The notes below the pieces were generated by a model. The model was not told where the DNA came from and searched no databases. It saw only the letters and a list, made by a program, of their open reading frames with translations. Below, one piece after another: positions 42,683 to 51,678 of a stretch of DNA of 64,000 nucleotides (positions are counted from its first letter, which is position 1; every line of letters begins with the position of its first letter). The stretch spans positions 183,237 to 247,236 of the forward strand of contig NZ_JASISV010000004.1 in assembly GCF_030063305.1 (NCBI RefSeq), in the 5' to 3' direction. The stretch is from Salinibacterium sp. G-O1 (GTDB taxonomy: Bacteria > Actinomycetota > Actinomycetes > Actinomycetales > Microbacteriaceae). The translations under genes and the position numbers were made by a program.

Positions 42683-45160
42683 ATGTTCAGCAACAAATTT
42701 CTCGCGGCGCTTGCCGCACTTACGCTGGCGAGCGGCGCCGTAATCGGCACTGCTGCACCAGCATTCGCCAATGACGATGTCGTCACCGACACCGAAACCA
42801 CGATCGCGAGCGTTGAAGCTCCAGTGGTTGAACCGAGCATCGAAGCTCCAGTGGTTGTGCCGGATGCGCCGGAGACAAGCGCGACCGCACCGATCCCCGA
42901 GCAGTCCGTTGCGTCCGAGCCGGTAAACGTCGGTCCTCCTGCGATGAGCTTCTCAACGAAGCCGGCGGAAGAGCCGGAGCCGGAGCCGGTGGTTGAGGTC
43001 GAAAAAAAGGTTGAGTTCTGTCACGCCACGGCAAGCGCGTCAAACCCCTATGTAATGGTCGATACGTCCGTGAATGCCTTTTATAACGCCGGGCATGACA
43101 CGCACCAGAACTTCGAGGACATCGTTCCCCCGTTCTCTTACGTCAAGCAGGGCCAGACCATCAACTTCCCTGGATTGAACTGGAACGCTGCCGGTCAGGC
43201 GATCTTCAACAACGGTTGTGAGCGTGTAGTCGTCGTGCCAGGTGTTGCGACCGCATCAGTTTCGTTTATCGCGGCGAGCTGCACAGCCGCACAACAGCTC
43301 GTGTTGGGCACCGCGACCAACGCCGCTTGGGGCACGGTCACCGATCCTGCGGGGAGCGACAACTATTCAGTCACCGCTACCGCGACTGGTAACGCTTTCT
43401 TCCCGGGCGGACTGAGTACCCTCACCTTCCACGGAGTACTGAATCCGGTAGACACGAGCGAGGCGTGCGACAACACAACCGCGAAGAAGGTGGAGTTCTG
43501 CCACGCCACCGGCAGCGATTCGAACCCGTTTGTGCTGATCGAAACCTCAGTGAACGCGTTCTTCAACGCTGGGCACGACACGCACCAGAACTTCGCTGAC
43601 ATTGTTCCCCCGTTCTCCTACGTGAAGCAGGGCCAGACCATCGACTTCCCCGGACTGAACTGGGATGCGACAGGACAGGCCTTCCTGGCGGCAGGATGCG
43701 AGGAGCCGGTGGTGATTCCGGATGTCGCGACGGCATCGGTGTCCACCACCCCAGCGAGCTGCACGGCTGCTGAGCAGCTGGTGCTTGGCGCTGTGACCAA
43801 CGCTGTATGGGGGCCGGTCACCGACCCTCGGGGCCGCGATGACTACTCCGTGACCGCGACTGCGACAGGCAACGCACTCTTCGCCGGGGGGCTCACCAAG
43901 CTCACCTTCCGCGGTGAGCTGGACCACATCGACAAGAGCGAGGCGTGCGACAACACGAAAATCGTGAAGGTCGAGTTCTGCCACGCCACGAGGAGTGACT
44001 CGAATCCGTTCGTGCTGCTCAACACCTCGGTGAAGACGTTCTTCAGGGACGGTCACGACACTCACCGGAACTCCGCAGATATCGTTCCTCCGTTCAGCTA
44101 CATCAAGCGGGGTGCGGTCGTCGAATTCCCGGGCCTCAACTGGGATGCCGAAGGTCGGGCCTTCCTGGAGGCTGGCTGCAAGGACACGGTCGTGGTGATC
44201 CCGGATGTCGCGACGGCAGCAGTGTCGTTCTCGCCCGAGACCTGCACGGCTGGCGAGCAGCTTGTGCTTGGCGCGGTGGCCAACGCGACGTGGGGCCCGG
44301 TCACGGATCCCGCCGGTGACGACAACTATTCCGTTACCGCTACTGCGACTGGCGATGCTCAATTCGCCGGCGGCCTCACCGAAATTACATTCCACGGAGT
44401 GCTGAAGCCGATCGACACGAGTGAGGCCTGCGACAACACGAACTTCACCATGGTGCAGTTCTGCCACGCGGCTGGAGTCGAAACCGATTCAGATGAGTTG
44501 GTATTTGTGGCGTTCGGCCCGGCTGGCGTCTACCAGTTGCTGAACATCTCGGTGAGCGCGTTCTTTGCGGGAAGCCATGACACGCATGACGGCTCGGCCG
44601 ATATCGTTCCGCCGTTCTCGTACCTCACACAGGGCGAGGTCATGGAATTCGCCGGACTCAACTGGGATGCGGCGGGGCAGGCCTTCTTCGCGAACAACTG
44701 CGAACAGGAAATCCCCACTCTGGCGCTCGTGCTCCCGACTGTGACCTTCACACAGGCCACCTGCACCGCGGCGGGGTCGTACACTCTCGGCGTCGCTGCG
44801 GGCTTCACCCCTAACCAGGTGACGTTCACGGTCAACGGCACCCCCGGCGTACTCGCGGGAACGTATGCGGCAGCAAACGGATCCATCACGGTCACCGTCC
44901 AACCCGTCGCACCTGACGGGATCGATGTCGACTGGGTGAATCCATCCGCGTTCGTGTTCGCCGCACCCTCGGCCAGTGATTGCTCGCCGGTCACGACGCC
45001 GCCGGTGCCAGTGACGCCAGCCGGTAACGGCTCTGGCGCTGGGCTGCCGAATACTGGCTCTGGCGACGGCATTGCCGGCCTGATTTCGCTGGGCGGCGGT
45101 CTGGTGTTCCTCGGGGCGGCTGCCCTGTACCTGCGTCGCCGCATGGGCACCATCGGCTAG
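42683..45160 (+). CDS. LPxTG-anchored surface protein with 160-residue repeats
   Basis: 825-aa exported protein. A signal peptide (1-29, cleavage after APAFA) precedes an acidic Pro/Val-rich stretch (30-105). Three complete 160-residue repeats and a shorter fourth follow; each begins with EFCHA (Cys at 113, 273, 433 and 593) and carries GHDTHQNFADIVPPFSYVKQ-type and FPGLNWDA motifs. The end has LPNTG (788-792), a membrane helix and RRR, so sortase anchors it to peptidoglycan. Paired Cys and His could hold metal or disulfides; adhesion or matrix function is plausible but unproven. Confidence 0.85.
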   Translation: MFSNKFLAALAALTLASGAVIGTAAPAFANDDVVTDTETTIASVEAPVVEPSIEAPVVVPDAPETSATAPIPEQSVASEPVNVGPPAMSFSTKPAEEPEPEPVVEVEKKVEFCHATASASNPYVMVDTSVNAFYNAGHDTHQNFEDIVPPFSYVKQGQTINFPGLNWNAAGQAIFNNGCERVVVVPGVATASVSFIAASCTAAQQLVLGTATNAAWGTVTDPAGSDNYSVTATATGNAFFPGGLSTLTFHGVLNPVDTSEACDNTTAKKVEFCHATGSDSNPFVLIETSVNAFFNAGHDTHQNFADIVPPFSYVKQGQTIDFPGLNWDATGQAFLAAGCEEPVVIPDVATASVSTTPASCTAAEQLVLGAVTNAVWGPVTDPRGRDDYSVTATATGNALFAGGLTKLTFRGELDHIDKSEACDNTKIVKVEFCHATRSDSNPFVLLNTSVKTFFRDGHDTHRNSADIVPPFSYIKRGAVVEFPGLNWDAEGRAFLEAGCKDTVVVIPDVATAAVSFSPETCTAGEQLVLGAVANATWGPVTDPAGDDNYSVTATATGDAQFAGGLTEITFHGVLKPIDTSEACDNTNFTMVQFCHAAGVETDSDELVFVAFGPAGVYQLLNISVSAFFAGSHDTHDGSADIVPPFSYLTQGEVMEFAGLNWDAAGQAFFANNCEQEIPTLALVLPTVTFTQATCTAAGSYTLGVAAGFTPNQVTFTVNGTPGVLAGTYAAANGSITVTVQPVAPDGIDVDWVNPSAFVFAAPSASDCSPVTTPPVPVTPAGNGSGAGLPNTGSGDGIAGLISLGGGLVFLGAAALYLRRRMGTIG
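43009..44712 (+). repeat. Tandem 480-nt coding repeats in the surface-protein gene
   Basis: The TTC-TGY codons of the repeat-opening EFCHA motif fall at 43019, 43499, 43979 and 44459, exactly 480 nt apart. Similarity is clear at protein level but many third positions differ, so the duplications are old. The fourth unit has a 13-residue insertion after CHAAG and is shorter. Confidence 0.85.
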
Positions 45161-45173
45161 CTGATAGCGAGGA

Positions 45174-45202
45174 GGGCGGTCCCGGTCGGGGCCGCCCTTT
45201 TT
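45174..45202. terminator. Bidirectional terminator between surface-protein gene and glgX
   Basis: Arms from 45174-45179 and 45192-45197 (GGGCGG/CCGCCC, extended inward by a G-T pair and CCC/GGG) are followed by TTTTT (45198-45202). It separates two convergent genes. Confidence 0.85.
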
Positions 45203-45207
45203 CGCGC

Positions 45208-47247
45208 TCAGTCGCGGTGGCGTGAGATCAGCAGAGTGAAAGAGTGATCGCGGACGACCAGCGTGGTGGTCCCCGATTCCATCGACTGGTCGGGATCGCT
45301 CGATGCGGCCACCTCCCACTCGGCGCCCGGGGCGGCCGGCAGCGTGCCCTCGACACCGTTGCTCGCCGAATTCAGCAGCAGCGCAAACGCGTTCTTCCCC
45401 GGGTGCTCGAAGAGGTAGACCACTGCCCTAATGTCGGGGTTGTCCCAGTCTTCCTCGGCAAACGCGTTGCCGTTGATCTGTACGACCGATACTGAGTCGG
45501 AGGCCTCCACCTCGGGAGACTGGCGGAACCAGGTCGGCCTGAGCGCCGGGTTGTCGCGGCGCAGCGCGATCAGGTTGGCAGTGAACGCGGTCAGCTCGGA
45601 ATCCGCGTTCTCCCAGTCGAACCACGAGATCTCATCATCCTGGCAGTAGGCGTTGTTGTTGCCCTGTTGGGTGCGTCCGAGTTCGTCCCCGCCGAGAATC
45701 ATCGGAATTCCCGCGGAAAGCAACACAGATGCCAGGAGGTTGCGCTGCTGCCGGGCGCGGAACTCCAGCACTGCGGGGTCGTCGGTTGTGCCCTCAACTC
45801 CGCCGTTGGCCGAACGATTGTCGCTCTCTCCGTCGTTGTTGTCTTCGCCGTTCGCCTCGTTGTGCTTCTCGGCGTACGACACGAGATCGGCGATGGTGAA
45901 TCCGTCATGAGCAGTTACGAAGTTGACGCTGGCCAGCGGTGAACGACGGCTTGCTTCATACACGTCGGGACTACCCAGGATGCGCTGCGAGAGCGTGCCC
46001 AGAACCTGGTCGTCCCCGTTCCAGAAGTCGCGCACGTCATCGCGGAACTTGCCGTTCCACTCGGACCAGTCGGCCGGGAATCCACCAACCTGATAGCCGG
46101 CGGTGTCCCATGGCTCTGCGATCATCTTGACCGGTGCAAGCACCGGATCCTGATGGATGAGTGTGAGGAACGCACTGTGCAGCTCTGCCGAACCGTCCTG
46201 GCGGGTCAGGGTGGTCGCGAGGTCGAACCTGAACCCGTCGACGTGCATCTCGGTGACCCAATAGCGCAGCGAGTCCATGATGAGTCCGAGTGCGGCGGGG
46301 TGGCCGACGTTGAAGCTGTTGCCCGTTCCGGTGGTGTCGAAGTACGACGACCTGTCGTCTTCGACCAGCCTGTAGTACGCGGCATTGTCAATGCCCTTGA
46401 ACGACAGCGTGGGGCCCAGGTGATTGCCCTCAGCGGTGTGGTTGTACACCACATCGAGAATCACCTCGAGGCCGGCGGCGTGCAGCGCCTTCACCATCGA
46501 CTTGAATTCGTTGACCTGCCCGCCCCCGTCGCCAGCCGAGCTGTAGTCACCGTGGGGAGCAAAAAATCCGATGCTGTTGTAGCCCCAATAGTTGCGGAGG
46601 CCCTTCTCCAGCAGGTGGCTGTCCTGCACGAATTGGTGCACGGGTAGCAGTTCTACAGAGGTGACGCCGAGGTCGGTGAGGTGCTTGATTGCTGCGGGGT
46701 GCGCCAGGCCGGCGTAGGTTCCGCGAACCTCCTCGGGTACCTCCGGGTGCAGTTTGGTGAGGCCCTTCACGTGGGTTTCGTAGACGACGGTCTGCGAGAG
46801 GGGAACCCGGGGTGACGTGTCTCCCTCCCAATCGAAGTCGTCGGCCACGATGACGCAGCGCGGCACAAAAGCGGCCGAGTCGCTCTCATCCATCTCTTCG
46901 GGGTTGTTCTGATCGTGCGCGAACACCTCCTGGCCCCAGCGGTAGTCGCCTTCGATCGCCCGCGCGTATGGGTCGAGCAGCACCTTGTTCACGTTGGAGC
47001 GTTGGCCGTTGGCTGGATCCCATGGGCCAGCCACGCGAATGCCGTAGCGCGTGCCTGCCCCGACATCCGGGATAAAGCCATGGAAGACGTGCCCGGTACG
47101 GGCGTCAAGGATGGTGCGGTGCTCGGTTCCTGACTCGTCGAAGACGCAGAACTCGACAGAATCGGCAGACTCGGAATAGATGGCGTAGTTCGCGCCGCCC
47201 TCCGAAAGGCTGACTCCGAGCGGGTAGGGGAGGGAAGTTCTTGGCAT
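45208..47247 (-). CDS. glgX: Glycogen debranching enzyme, GH13 (GlgX type)
   Basis: 679-aa cytosolic enzyme that cleaves alpha-1,6 branches of limit dextrins during glycogen breakdown. It has an N-terminal CBM48-like domain (about 1-150) and the GH13 barrel with DVVYNHTAEGN (I), GFRFDLATTL with the nucleophile Asp (II), MIAEPWD with the acid/base Glu (III) and VTAHDGFT (IV). Length is normal for GlgX/TreX. It converges with the LPxTG gene. Confidence 0.95.
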   Translation of the reverse strand: MPRTSLPYPLGVSLSEGGANYAIYSESADSVEFCVFDESGTEHRTILDARTGHVFHGFIPDVGAGTRYGIRVAGPWDPANGQRSNVNKVLLDPYARAIEGDYRWGQEVFAHDQNNPEEMDESDSAAFVPRCVIVADDFDWEGDTSPRVPLSQTVVYETHVKGLTKLHPEVPEEVRGTYAGLAHPAAIKHLTDLGVTSVELLPVHQFVQDSHLLEKGLRNYWGYNSIGFFAPHGDYSSAGDGGGQVNEFKSMVKALHAAGLEVILDVVYNHTAEGNHLGPTLSFKGIDNAAYYRLVEDDRSSYFDTTGTGNSFNVGHPAALGLIMDSLRYWVTEMHVDGFRFDLATTLTRQDGSAELHSAFLTLIHQDPVLAPVKMIAEPWDTAGYQVGGFPADWSEWNGKFRDDVRDFWNGDDQVLGTLSQRILGSPDVYEASRRSPLASVNFVTAHDGFTIADLVSYAEKHNEANGEDNNDGESDNRSANGGVEGTTDDPAVLEFRARQQRNLLASVLLSAGIPMILGGDELGRTQQGNNNAYCQDDEISWFDWENADSELTAFTANLIALRRDNPALRPTWFRQSPEVEASDSVSVVQINGNAFAEEDWDNPDIRAVVYLFEHPGKNAFALLLNSASNGVEGTLPAAPGAEWEVAASSDPDQSMESGTTTLVVRDHSFTLLISRHRD

Positions 47248-47386
47248 GCGAAAATCCTAGGATTCCCGGCGCACATCGCCGGAATCGGGGGGAGGCCTTG
47301 ACACGCTCGCACCGGCATGCGCAAGGAGGTTGCGCTTTCGGGCCGATCCGCAGAGAGTGAGACATGCGCACGCAACGAGGCACCCC

Positions 47387-48202
47387 ATGAGCGAAAAACG
47401 GCGGCGGGAAATCGGCGATCGCGGCGACCCCGTCGAAGACGAGATCGCAGAGTCGTTCGACAGCACCATCACCGAGGGCGCTGAGCGGCTCCATCGCACC
47501 TGGCGGGTAACCCTCATCACCGGTTTCTTCGGCGGGTTGGAAGTCGGTCTCGGCATCCTGGCCTACCTCGCGGTCCTGGATCAGACCGGGGACCATCTCC
47601 TGGCGGGGCTCGCCTTCAGCATCGGATTCATCGCCTTGATGCTCGCGCACAGCGAGCTCTTCACCGAGAACTTCCTGATGCCGGTCGCCGCACTCGTGGC
47701 CGGCGAGGGCACGGTCGGCCAGCTTGCGAAATTGTGGGGAGGCACCCTCGTCATGAATCTCGCTGGCGGCTGGGTCTTCATGTGGCTAGTTGTGCAGGCC
47801 TTTCCGCAATGGCATGACACCCTCACCGAGTCGGCGCTGCACTTCACTGACGCCCCGTTCAACCTCCAAAGCGTTGTGCTCGCCGTACTGGGAGGCAGCA
47901 CGATAACCCTGATGACGCGCATGCAGCAGGGCACAGACTCCGAGGTGGCGAAGATCGTCGCGACAGTGATCGGCGGTTTTCTGCTGGCAGGGCTGCAGTT
48001 GTTCCACTCGATTCTGGATTCGCTTCTCATTTTCGGGGCGATCCAGTCCGGTGCTTCGATCACCTACCTGCAGTGGCTCGGCTGGTTCGGATACACCCTG
48101 CTCTTCAACATGCTCGGGGGGCTCGTGCTGGTGACAGCACTGAGACTGCTGCGCTCCAAGGACCTGTTTCGACAGAAAGCCAACGCCGACGGGGATCGAT
48201 AA
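47387..48202 (+). CDS. Formate/nitrite transporter family protein
   Basis: 271-aa membrane channel with about six helices: ITGFFGGLEVGLGILAYLAV, LAGLAFSIGFIALMLAHSEL, then FTENFLMPVAALVAGEG, the conserved P-side motif of the FNT family, and AVLGGSTITLMTRM. The charged N-terminus suits the YfdC-like subgroup. ATG at 47387 with GAGG 7 bases upstream is preferred over 47330. The transported anion is unknown. Confidence 0.87.
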   Translation: MSEKRRREIGDRGDPVEDEIAESFDSTITEGAERLHRTWRVTLITGFFGGLEVGLGILAYLAVLDQTGDHLLAGLAFSIGFIALMLAHSELFTENFLMPVAALVAGEGTVGQLAKLWGGTLVMNLAGGWVFMWLVVQAFPQWHDTLTESALHFTDAPFNLQSVVLAVLGGSTITLMTRMQQGTDSEVAKIVATVIGGFLLAGLQLFHSILDSLLIFGAIQSGASITYLQWLGWFGYTLLFNMLGGLVLVTALRLLRSKDLFRQKANADGDR

Positions 48203-48227
48203 CCTGACTCCATCATCACCGTAGCGG

Positions 48228-50645
48228 TCACTCCCGCACCACATCGGCGGCGGCCTTGTCGGATCGCCAGCCTTTCCATGATGGATGCCGCAGCCGCCCG
48301 GTCGCGGTCCACTCCGTGAACTCCACCTCGCCAACAAGCGAGGCCCGCACCCACCGCACTCCCGCGTCGGTTACCCCCGACTCATCCGCGAGTGGACTGG
48401 ACGCCCGCTCCAGCCGCGCGAACTTCGTCGTGAGGGCGTCGAGCTCACGGTCGCTGAAGCCGGTGCCGACCTTACCCACGTAGTCGAGCCCATCGTCGCC
48501 GGGCACGGCCAGCAGCAGCGCACCCACCCGTCCACTGCGATTTCCGCGACCGGGAGTCCAGCCGACCACGACAACCTCCTGGGTGCGGTGGTGCTTCAGC
48601 TTCACCCAGGCGCGGGACCGCGCTCCCTGCCGATAGGTGCTGTCGCGCTTCTTGGCGACCACCCCTTCGAGACCGAGCGATCGACTGCTGGTCATCGCGG
48701 CGTCTTCGTCCCCGTCAAACGCGGGCGGTATCTTAATCGGCCCTCCTGGCTTGAGGTGTTTCTCGAGCGCGTTCCTGCGTTCGTTGTAGCTCTTCTTCAC
48801 CAGCGAATCACCGGCGTAGGCCAATAGATCGAACGCCATGAACTGCACAGTCGTCTTCGCCATGGCGGCCACGACATCCTGCGGCTTGGTCAGGCCCATC
48901 CGGTTCTGCAGCAGGCCGAAATCGGGCCGGCCCGACTTGGTAAGTGCGACGATCTCCCCGTCGATGACGGCATCTTGGCCGACGGACTCCGCAAGTATGC
49001 CCAATTCGGGATATGTCGCCGTCACGTCGCTGCCGTTTCGGCTCGTGAGCGTCACCTCGCCATCCGTCACCGTGGCGATGGCGCGCACGCCATCCCACTT
49101 CATCTCGAATGCCCAATCGTCGTCGGCGAGTTGGCCCTGCTCGCCGAGGGTCGCCAGCATCGGCTTCACCGAGCGCGACGGTGCCCGGCGCGAGCCGACC
49201 ACGGTCCGCGCTCTGGGCGCGTGCGCGGCATCCGACATCAGGTGGATCAGCCAGTTGTTCTCGGCCCGCCCGCCTCCCCGGGTGTGGATCAAGGCATAGC
49301 GGTGTGAGCCGTGCTTCTCGCCGTGGATGGTGACGATGACCTCCTCGTCGTCCCGCCACTTCTCGAGTTCGTAGCTGCCCGCGTCCCAGATCGTGACCTC
49401 GCCGCCGCCATATTCCCCGGCGGGGATGGTGCCCTCGAACGTGCCGTACTCCAGCGGATGATCCTCAGTCTGCACGGCGAGGTGGTTCTGTTTCGCGTCG
49501 GTGGGCACACCTTTGGGCAGAGCCCAGCTGACCAGTACGCCGTCGTGTTCGAGCCGAAAGTCCCAGTGCAGGCGCCGGGCGTGATGCTCCTGAATGACGA
49601 AACTCAGGCCGTCGGTGGAAGGGGCGACACCAGACGGCACCGGCTCCGGTGTCTTCGCCGCATCCCGCATGCTGCGGTATTTCTCGAGTCGGTCCCGGCT
49701 GGCGGCGGTCGTCACGAAGGTCGCCTGATGTTCGACCGTGGGCTCCAGCGATTCGAGGTGCCCCTTCGTGAGGTCAGCCAACGGGTCACCGCGACGCTTC
49801 ACCCGCGCCAGCACCTCCGGGTATTCGAGCTGGCTCAGTTCCTTGGATGCGAGCTCCCGCCACGTTCGGGGCGCGGCGACAGTGGGGCGCACCCGCCCGC
49901 GCAGCGAGTAGGGAGTGATGGTGGTCTTGTTGCCGTTGTTCTGGCTCCAGTCGACGAACACCTTGCCCGCCCTGACGGCCTTCTTCATGTCGCTGACGAT
50001 GAGATCAGGATGATCGGCTTCGAGCGATCGCGCCAGTTCGTGGGCGACGGCGCTGACGGCATCCGAATCCTGCTTGCCGTCGAGAGCGGCATACAGGTGG
50101 ATGCCCTTGCTTCCGCTGGTGACCGGCATCGGGTCGAGGCCCATCCCGGTCAGGATCGCCCGCGCGAGCCGGGCGACCTCGGCGCACTCGGCAAGCCCGA
50201 CCCCCTCGCCCGGGTCGAGGTCGAGCACCAGCCGATCGGGGTTCTTGCGCGTGCCCGTGCGACCGAACTGCCACTGGGGCACATGCACCTCGAGGGCCGC
50301 GATTTGCCCGAGCCAGGAGAGGGTGGCCAGGTCGTTGACGAGCGGGTATTCGTTGGAGTGGGTCTTGTGCTCGATGGGGCGCCGCTTCACCCACGACGGA
50401 GCCGAGTTATCGAGGTTCTTCTGGAAAAACGCCTCACCGGGCTGCTCGGCGGTGCCCACGCCGTGCACCCAGCGTTTGCGCGTAGCGGGCCGATTGGCCG
50501 CGTGGGGGATGAGCACATCGGCGATGGCCGCGTAGTACGCCAGCACGTCGCCCTTCGTGGTTCCGGTCGTCGGATACAACACCTTGTCGAGATTGGTCAG
50601 GGTGATGCGGTGGCCGTCGATGGATACGACCTGCTTTTGCGCCAC
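48228..50645 (-). CDS. ligD: Multifunctional DNA repair ligase LigD
   Basis: 805-aa ATP-dependent ligase of bacterial non-homologous end joining. Domain order is primase-polymerase (1 to about 290: ITLTNLDKVLYPTTGTTKGD, LVLDLDPGEGV with the metal Asp pair), 3'-phosphoesterase (about 355-500: FVIQEHHARRLHWDFRLEHD), and ligase with the AMP-accepting Lys in FEMKWDGVRA (about 550) plus LEGVVAKKRDS. This POL-PE-LIG order is the mycobacterial type. GTG 50645 follows GAAGGAG by 5 bases. It is divergent from ku. Confidence 0.95.
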   Translation of the reverse strand: MAQKQVVSIDGHRITLTNLDKVLYPTTGTTKGDVLAYYAAIADVLIPHAANRPATRKRWVHGVGTAEQPGEAFFQKNLDNSAPSWVKRRPIEHKTHSNEYPLVNDLATLSWLGQIAALEVHVPQWQFGRTGTRKNPDRLVLDLDPGEGVGLAECAEVARLARAILTGMGLDPMPVTSGSKGIHLYAALDGKQDSDAVSAVAHELARSLEADHPDLIVSDMKKAVRAGKVFVDWSQNNGNKTTITPYSLRGRVRPTVAAPRTWRELASKELSQLEYPEVLARVKRRGDPLADLTKGHLESLEPTVEHQATFVTTAASRDRLEKYRSMRDAAKTPEPVPSGVAPSTDGLSFVIQEHHARRLHWDFRLEHDGVLVSWALPKGVPTDAKQNHLAVQTEDHPLEYGTFEGTIPAGEYGGGEVTIWDAGSYELEKWRDDEEVIVTIHGEKHGSHRYALIHTRGGGRAENNWLIHLMSDAAHAPRARTVVGSRRAPSRSVKPMLATLGEQGQLADDDWAFEMKWDGVRAIATVTDGEVTLTSRNGSDVTATYPELGILAESVGQDAVIDGEIVALTKSGRPDFGLLQNRMGLTKPQDVVAAMAKTTVQFMAFDLLAYAGDSLVKKSYNERRNALEKHLKPGGPIKIPPAFDGDEDAAMTSSRSLGLEGVVAKKRDSTYRQGARSRAWVKLKHHRTQEVVVVGWTPGRGNRSGRVGALLLAVPGDDGLDYVGKVGTGFSDRELDALTTKFARLERASSPLADESGVTDAGVRWVRASLVGEVEFTEWTATGRLRHPSWKGWRSDKAAADVVRE

Positions 50646-50756
50646 GACGACTCCTTCGCTGTCTGCTTGCCATCGTGGCAGTCGGGCGCGCTGCGCTCTA
50701 GTGGTTGACGGATGCAAGGGGTTTCGTTCATGGGGTAACCGGAGGACGATAAGGCC

Positions 50757-51617
50757 ATGAGATCCATATGGAAAGGCGCGATCGCGTTCGGTCTCGTCAA
50801 TGTGCCGGTCAAGGTGTACAGCGCGACAGAAGATCACGACGTGCACCTGCACCAGGTGCACGACAAAGACGGCGGTCGCATCCGATACCAGCGCCGATGC
50901 GAGATATGCGGCAAGATCGTCGACTTCGAGAACATCAACAAGGCGTATGACGACGGCGAGCAGACCGTCATCCTCACCGATGACGACCTCAGCAAGCTGC
51001 CGGAAGAGCGCAGTCGCGAGATCGAGGTAGTGGAATTCGTTCCCTCAGACCAGCTCGACCCGATCATGTTCGACCGCAGCTACTTCCTCGAGCCCGACGG
51101 AGCGTCGACGAAGGCCTACGTGCTGCTGCGGCGGACGCTCGAGGAGACGGAGCGCACGGCCATCGTGCACTTCGCGCTCCGGCAGAAGACCCGGCTCGGG
51201 GCACTTCGCATTCGCGGTGATGTGCTCATGCTGCAGTCTTTGCTGTGGGACGACGAGGTGCGGGAAGCCAGCTTCCCCTCACTCGACGAGAAGGTGCGGA
51301 TCTCGGCGAAGGAACTGGAGATGTCGTCGTCGCTCGTCGATTCCTTTGCCTCCGACTTCGCCCCCGAGAAGTTCACCGATGACTACCAAGAGCAGTTGCG
51401 CGAGCTGATCGATGCGAAGCTGAAGAAGGGTGACACCGTGAGCACCGAGGAGACATTCGGCGAGCCCACGGATGAGACGGGAAAGGGCGAGGTGCTCGAC
51501 CTCATGGAGGCGCTCCAGCGCAGCGTTGAGAAGAATCGGGCCGCCCAAAAGTCCGACGCCAAAAAACCTGCCAGGAAAAAGCCAGCGGCCAAGAGCGCCC
51601 GTCGCGAGACTGCCTGA
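50757..51617 (+). CDS. ku: Ku protein, DNA end binding
   Basis: 286-aa homodimeric Ku protein that encircles double-strand ends and recruits LigD. It starts MRSIWKGAIAFGLVNVPVKV, the family hallmark, and has the CEICGKIV zinc-ribbon-like part and the KFTDDYQEQLRELIDAKLKK helix. The Lys/Ala-rich C-terminal tail (about 255-286) is the type that contacts DNA or LigD. A GGAGG lies 11 bases before ATG 50757. It is divergent from ligD across 111 bp. Confidence 0.95.
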   Translation: MRSIWKGAIAFGLVNVPVKVYSATEDHDVHLHQVHDKDGGRIRYQRRCEICGKIVDFENINKAYDDGEQTVILTDDDLSKLPEERSREIEVVEFVPSDQLDPIMFDRSYFLEPDGASTKAYVLLRRTLEETERTAIVHFALRQKTRLGALRIRGDVLMLQSLLWDDEVREASFPSLDEKVRISAKELEMSSSLVDSFASDFAPEKFTDDYQEQLRELIDAKLKKGDTVSTEETFGEPTDETGKGEVLDLMEALQRSVEKNRAAQKSDAKKPARKKPAAKSARRETA

Positions 51618-51678
51618 CACAGGCGGAGGCCCCGGCAGTCGCTCGCGCGATCCGCCGGGGCATCCGTCATGCGCTGCG

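Noticed and set aside
43363-44467. Long minus-strand ORFs opposite the surface-protein gene
   Set aside because: They mirror the high-GC repeats and recur at the repeat period; no domain is recognisable.
48228-50861. Longer LigD starting at 50861
   Set aside because: It would overlap the ku gene by 105 bp; GTG 50645 has a good ribosome site.
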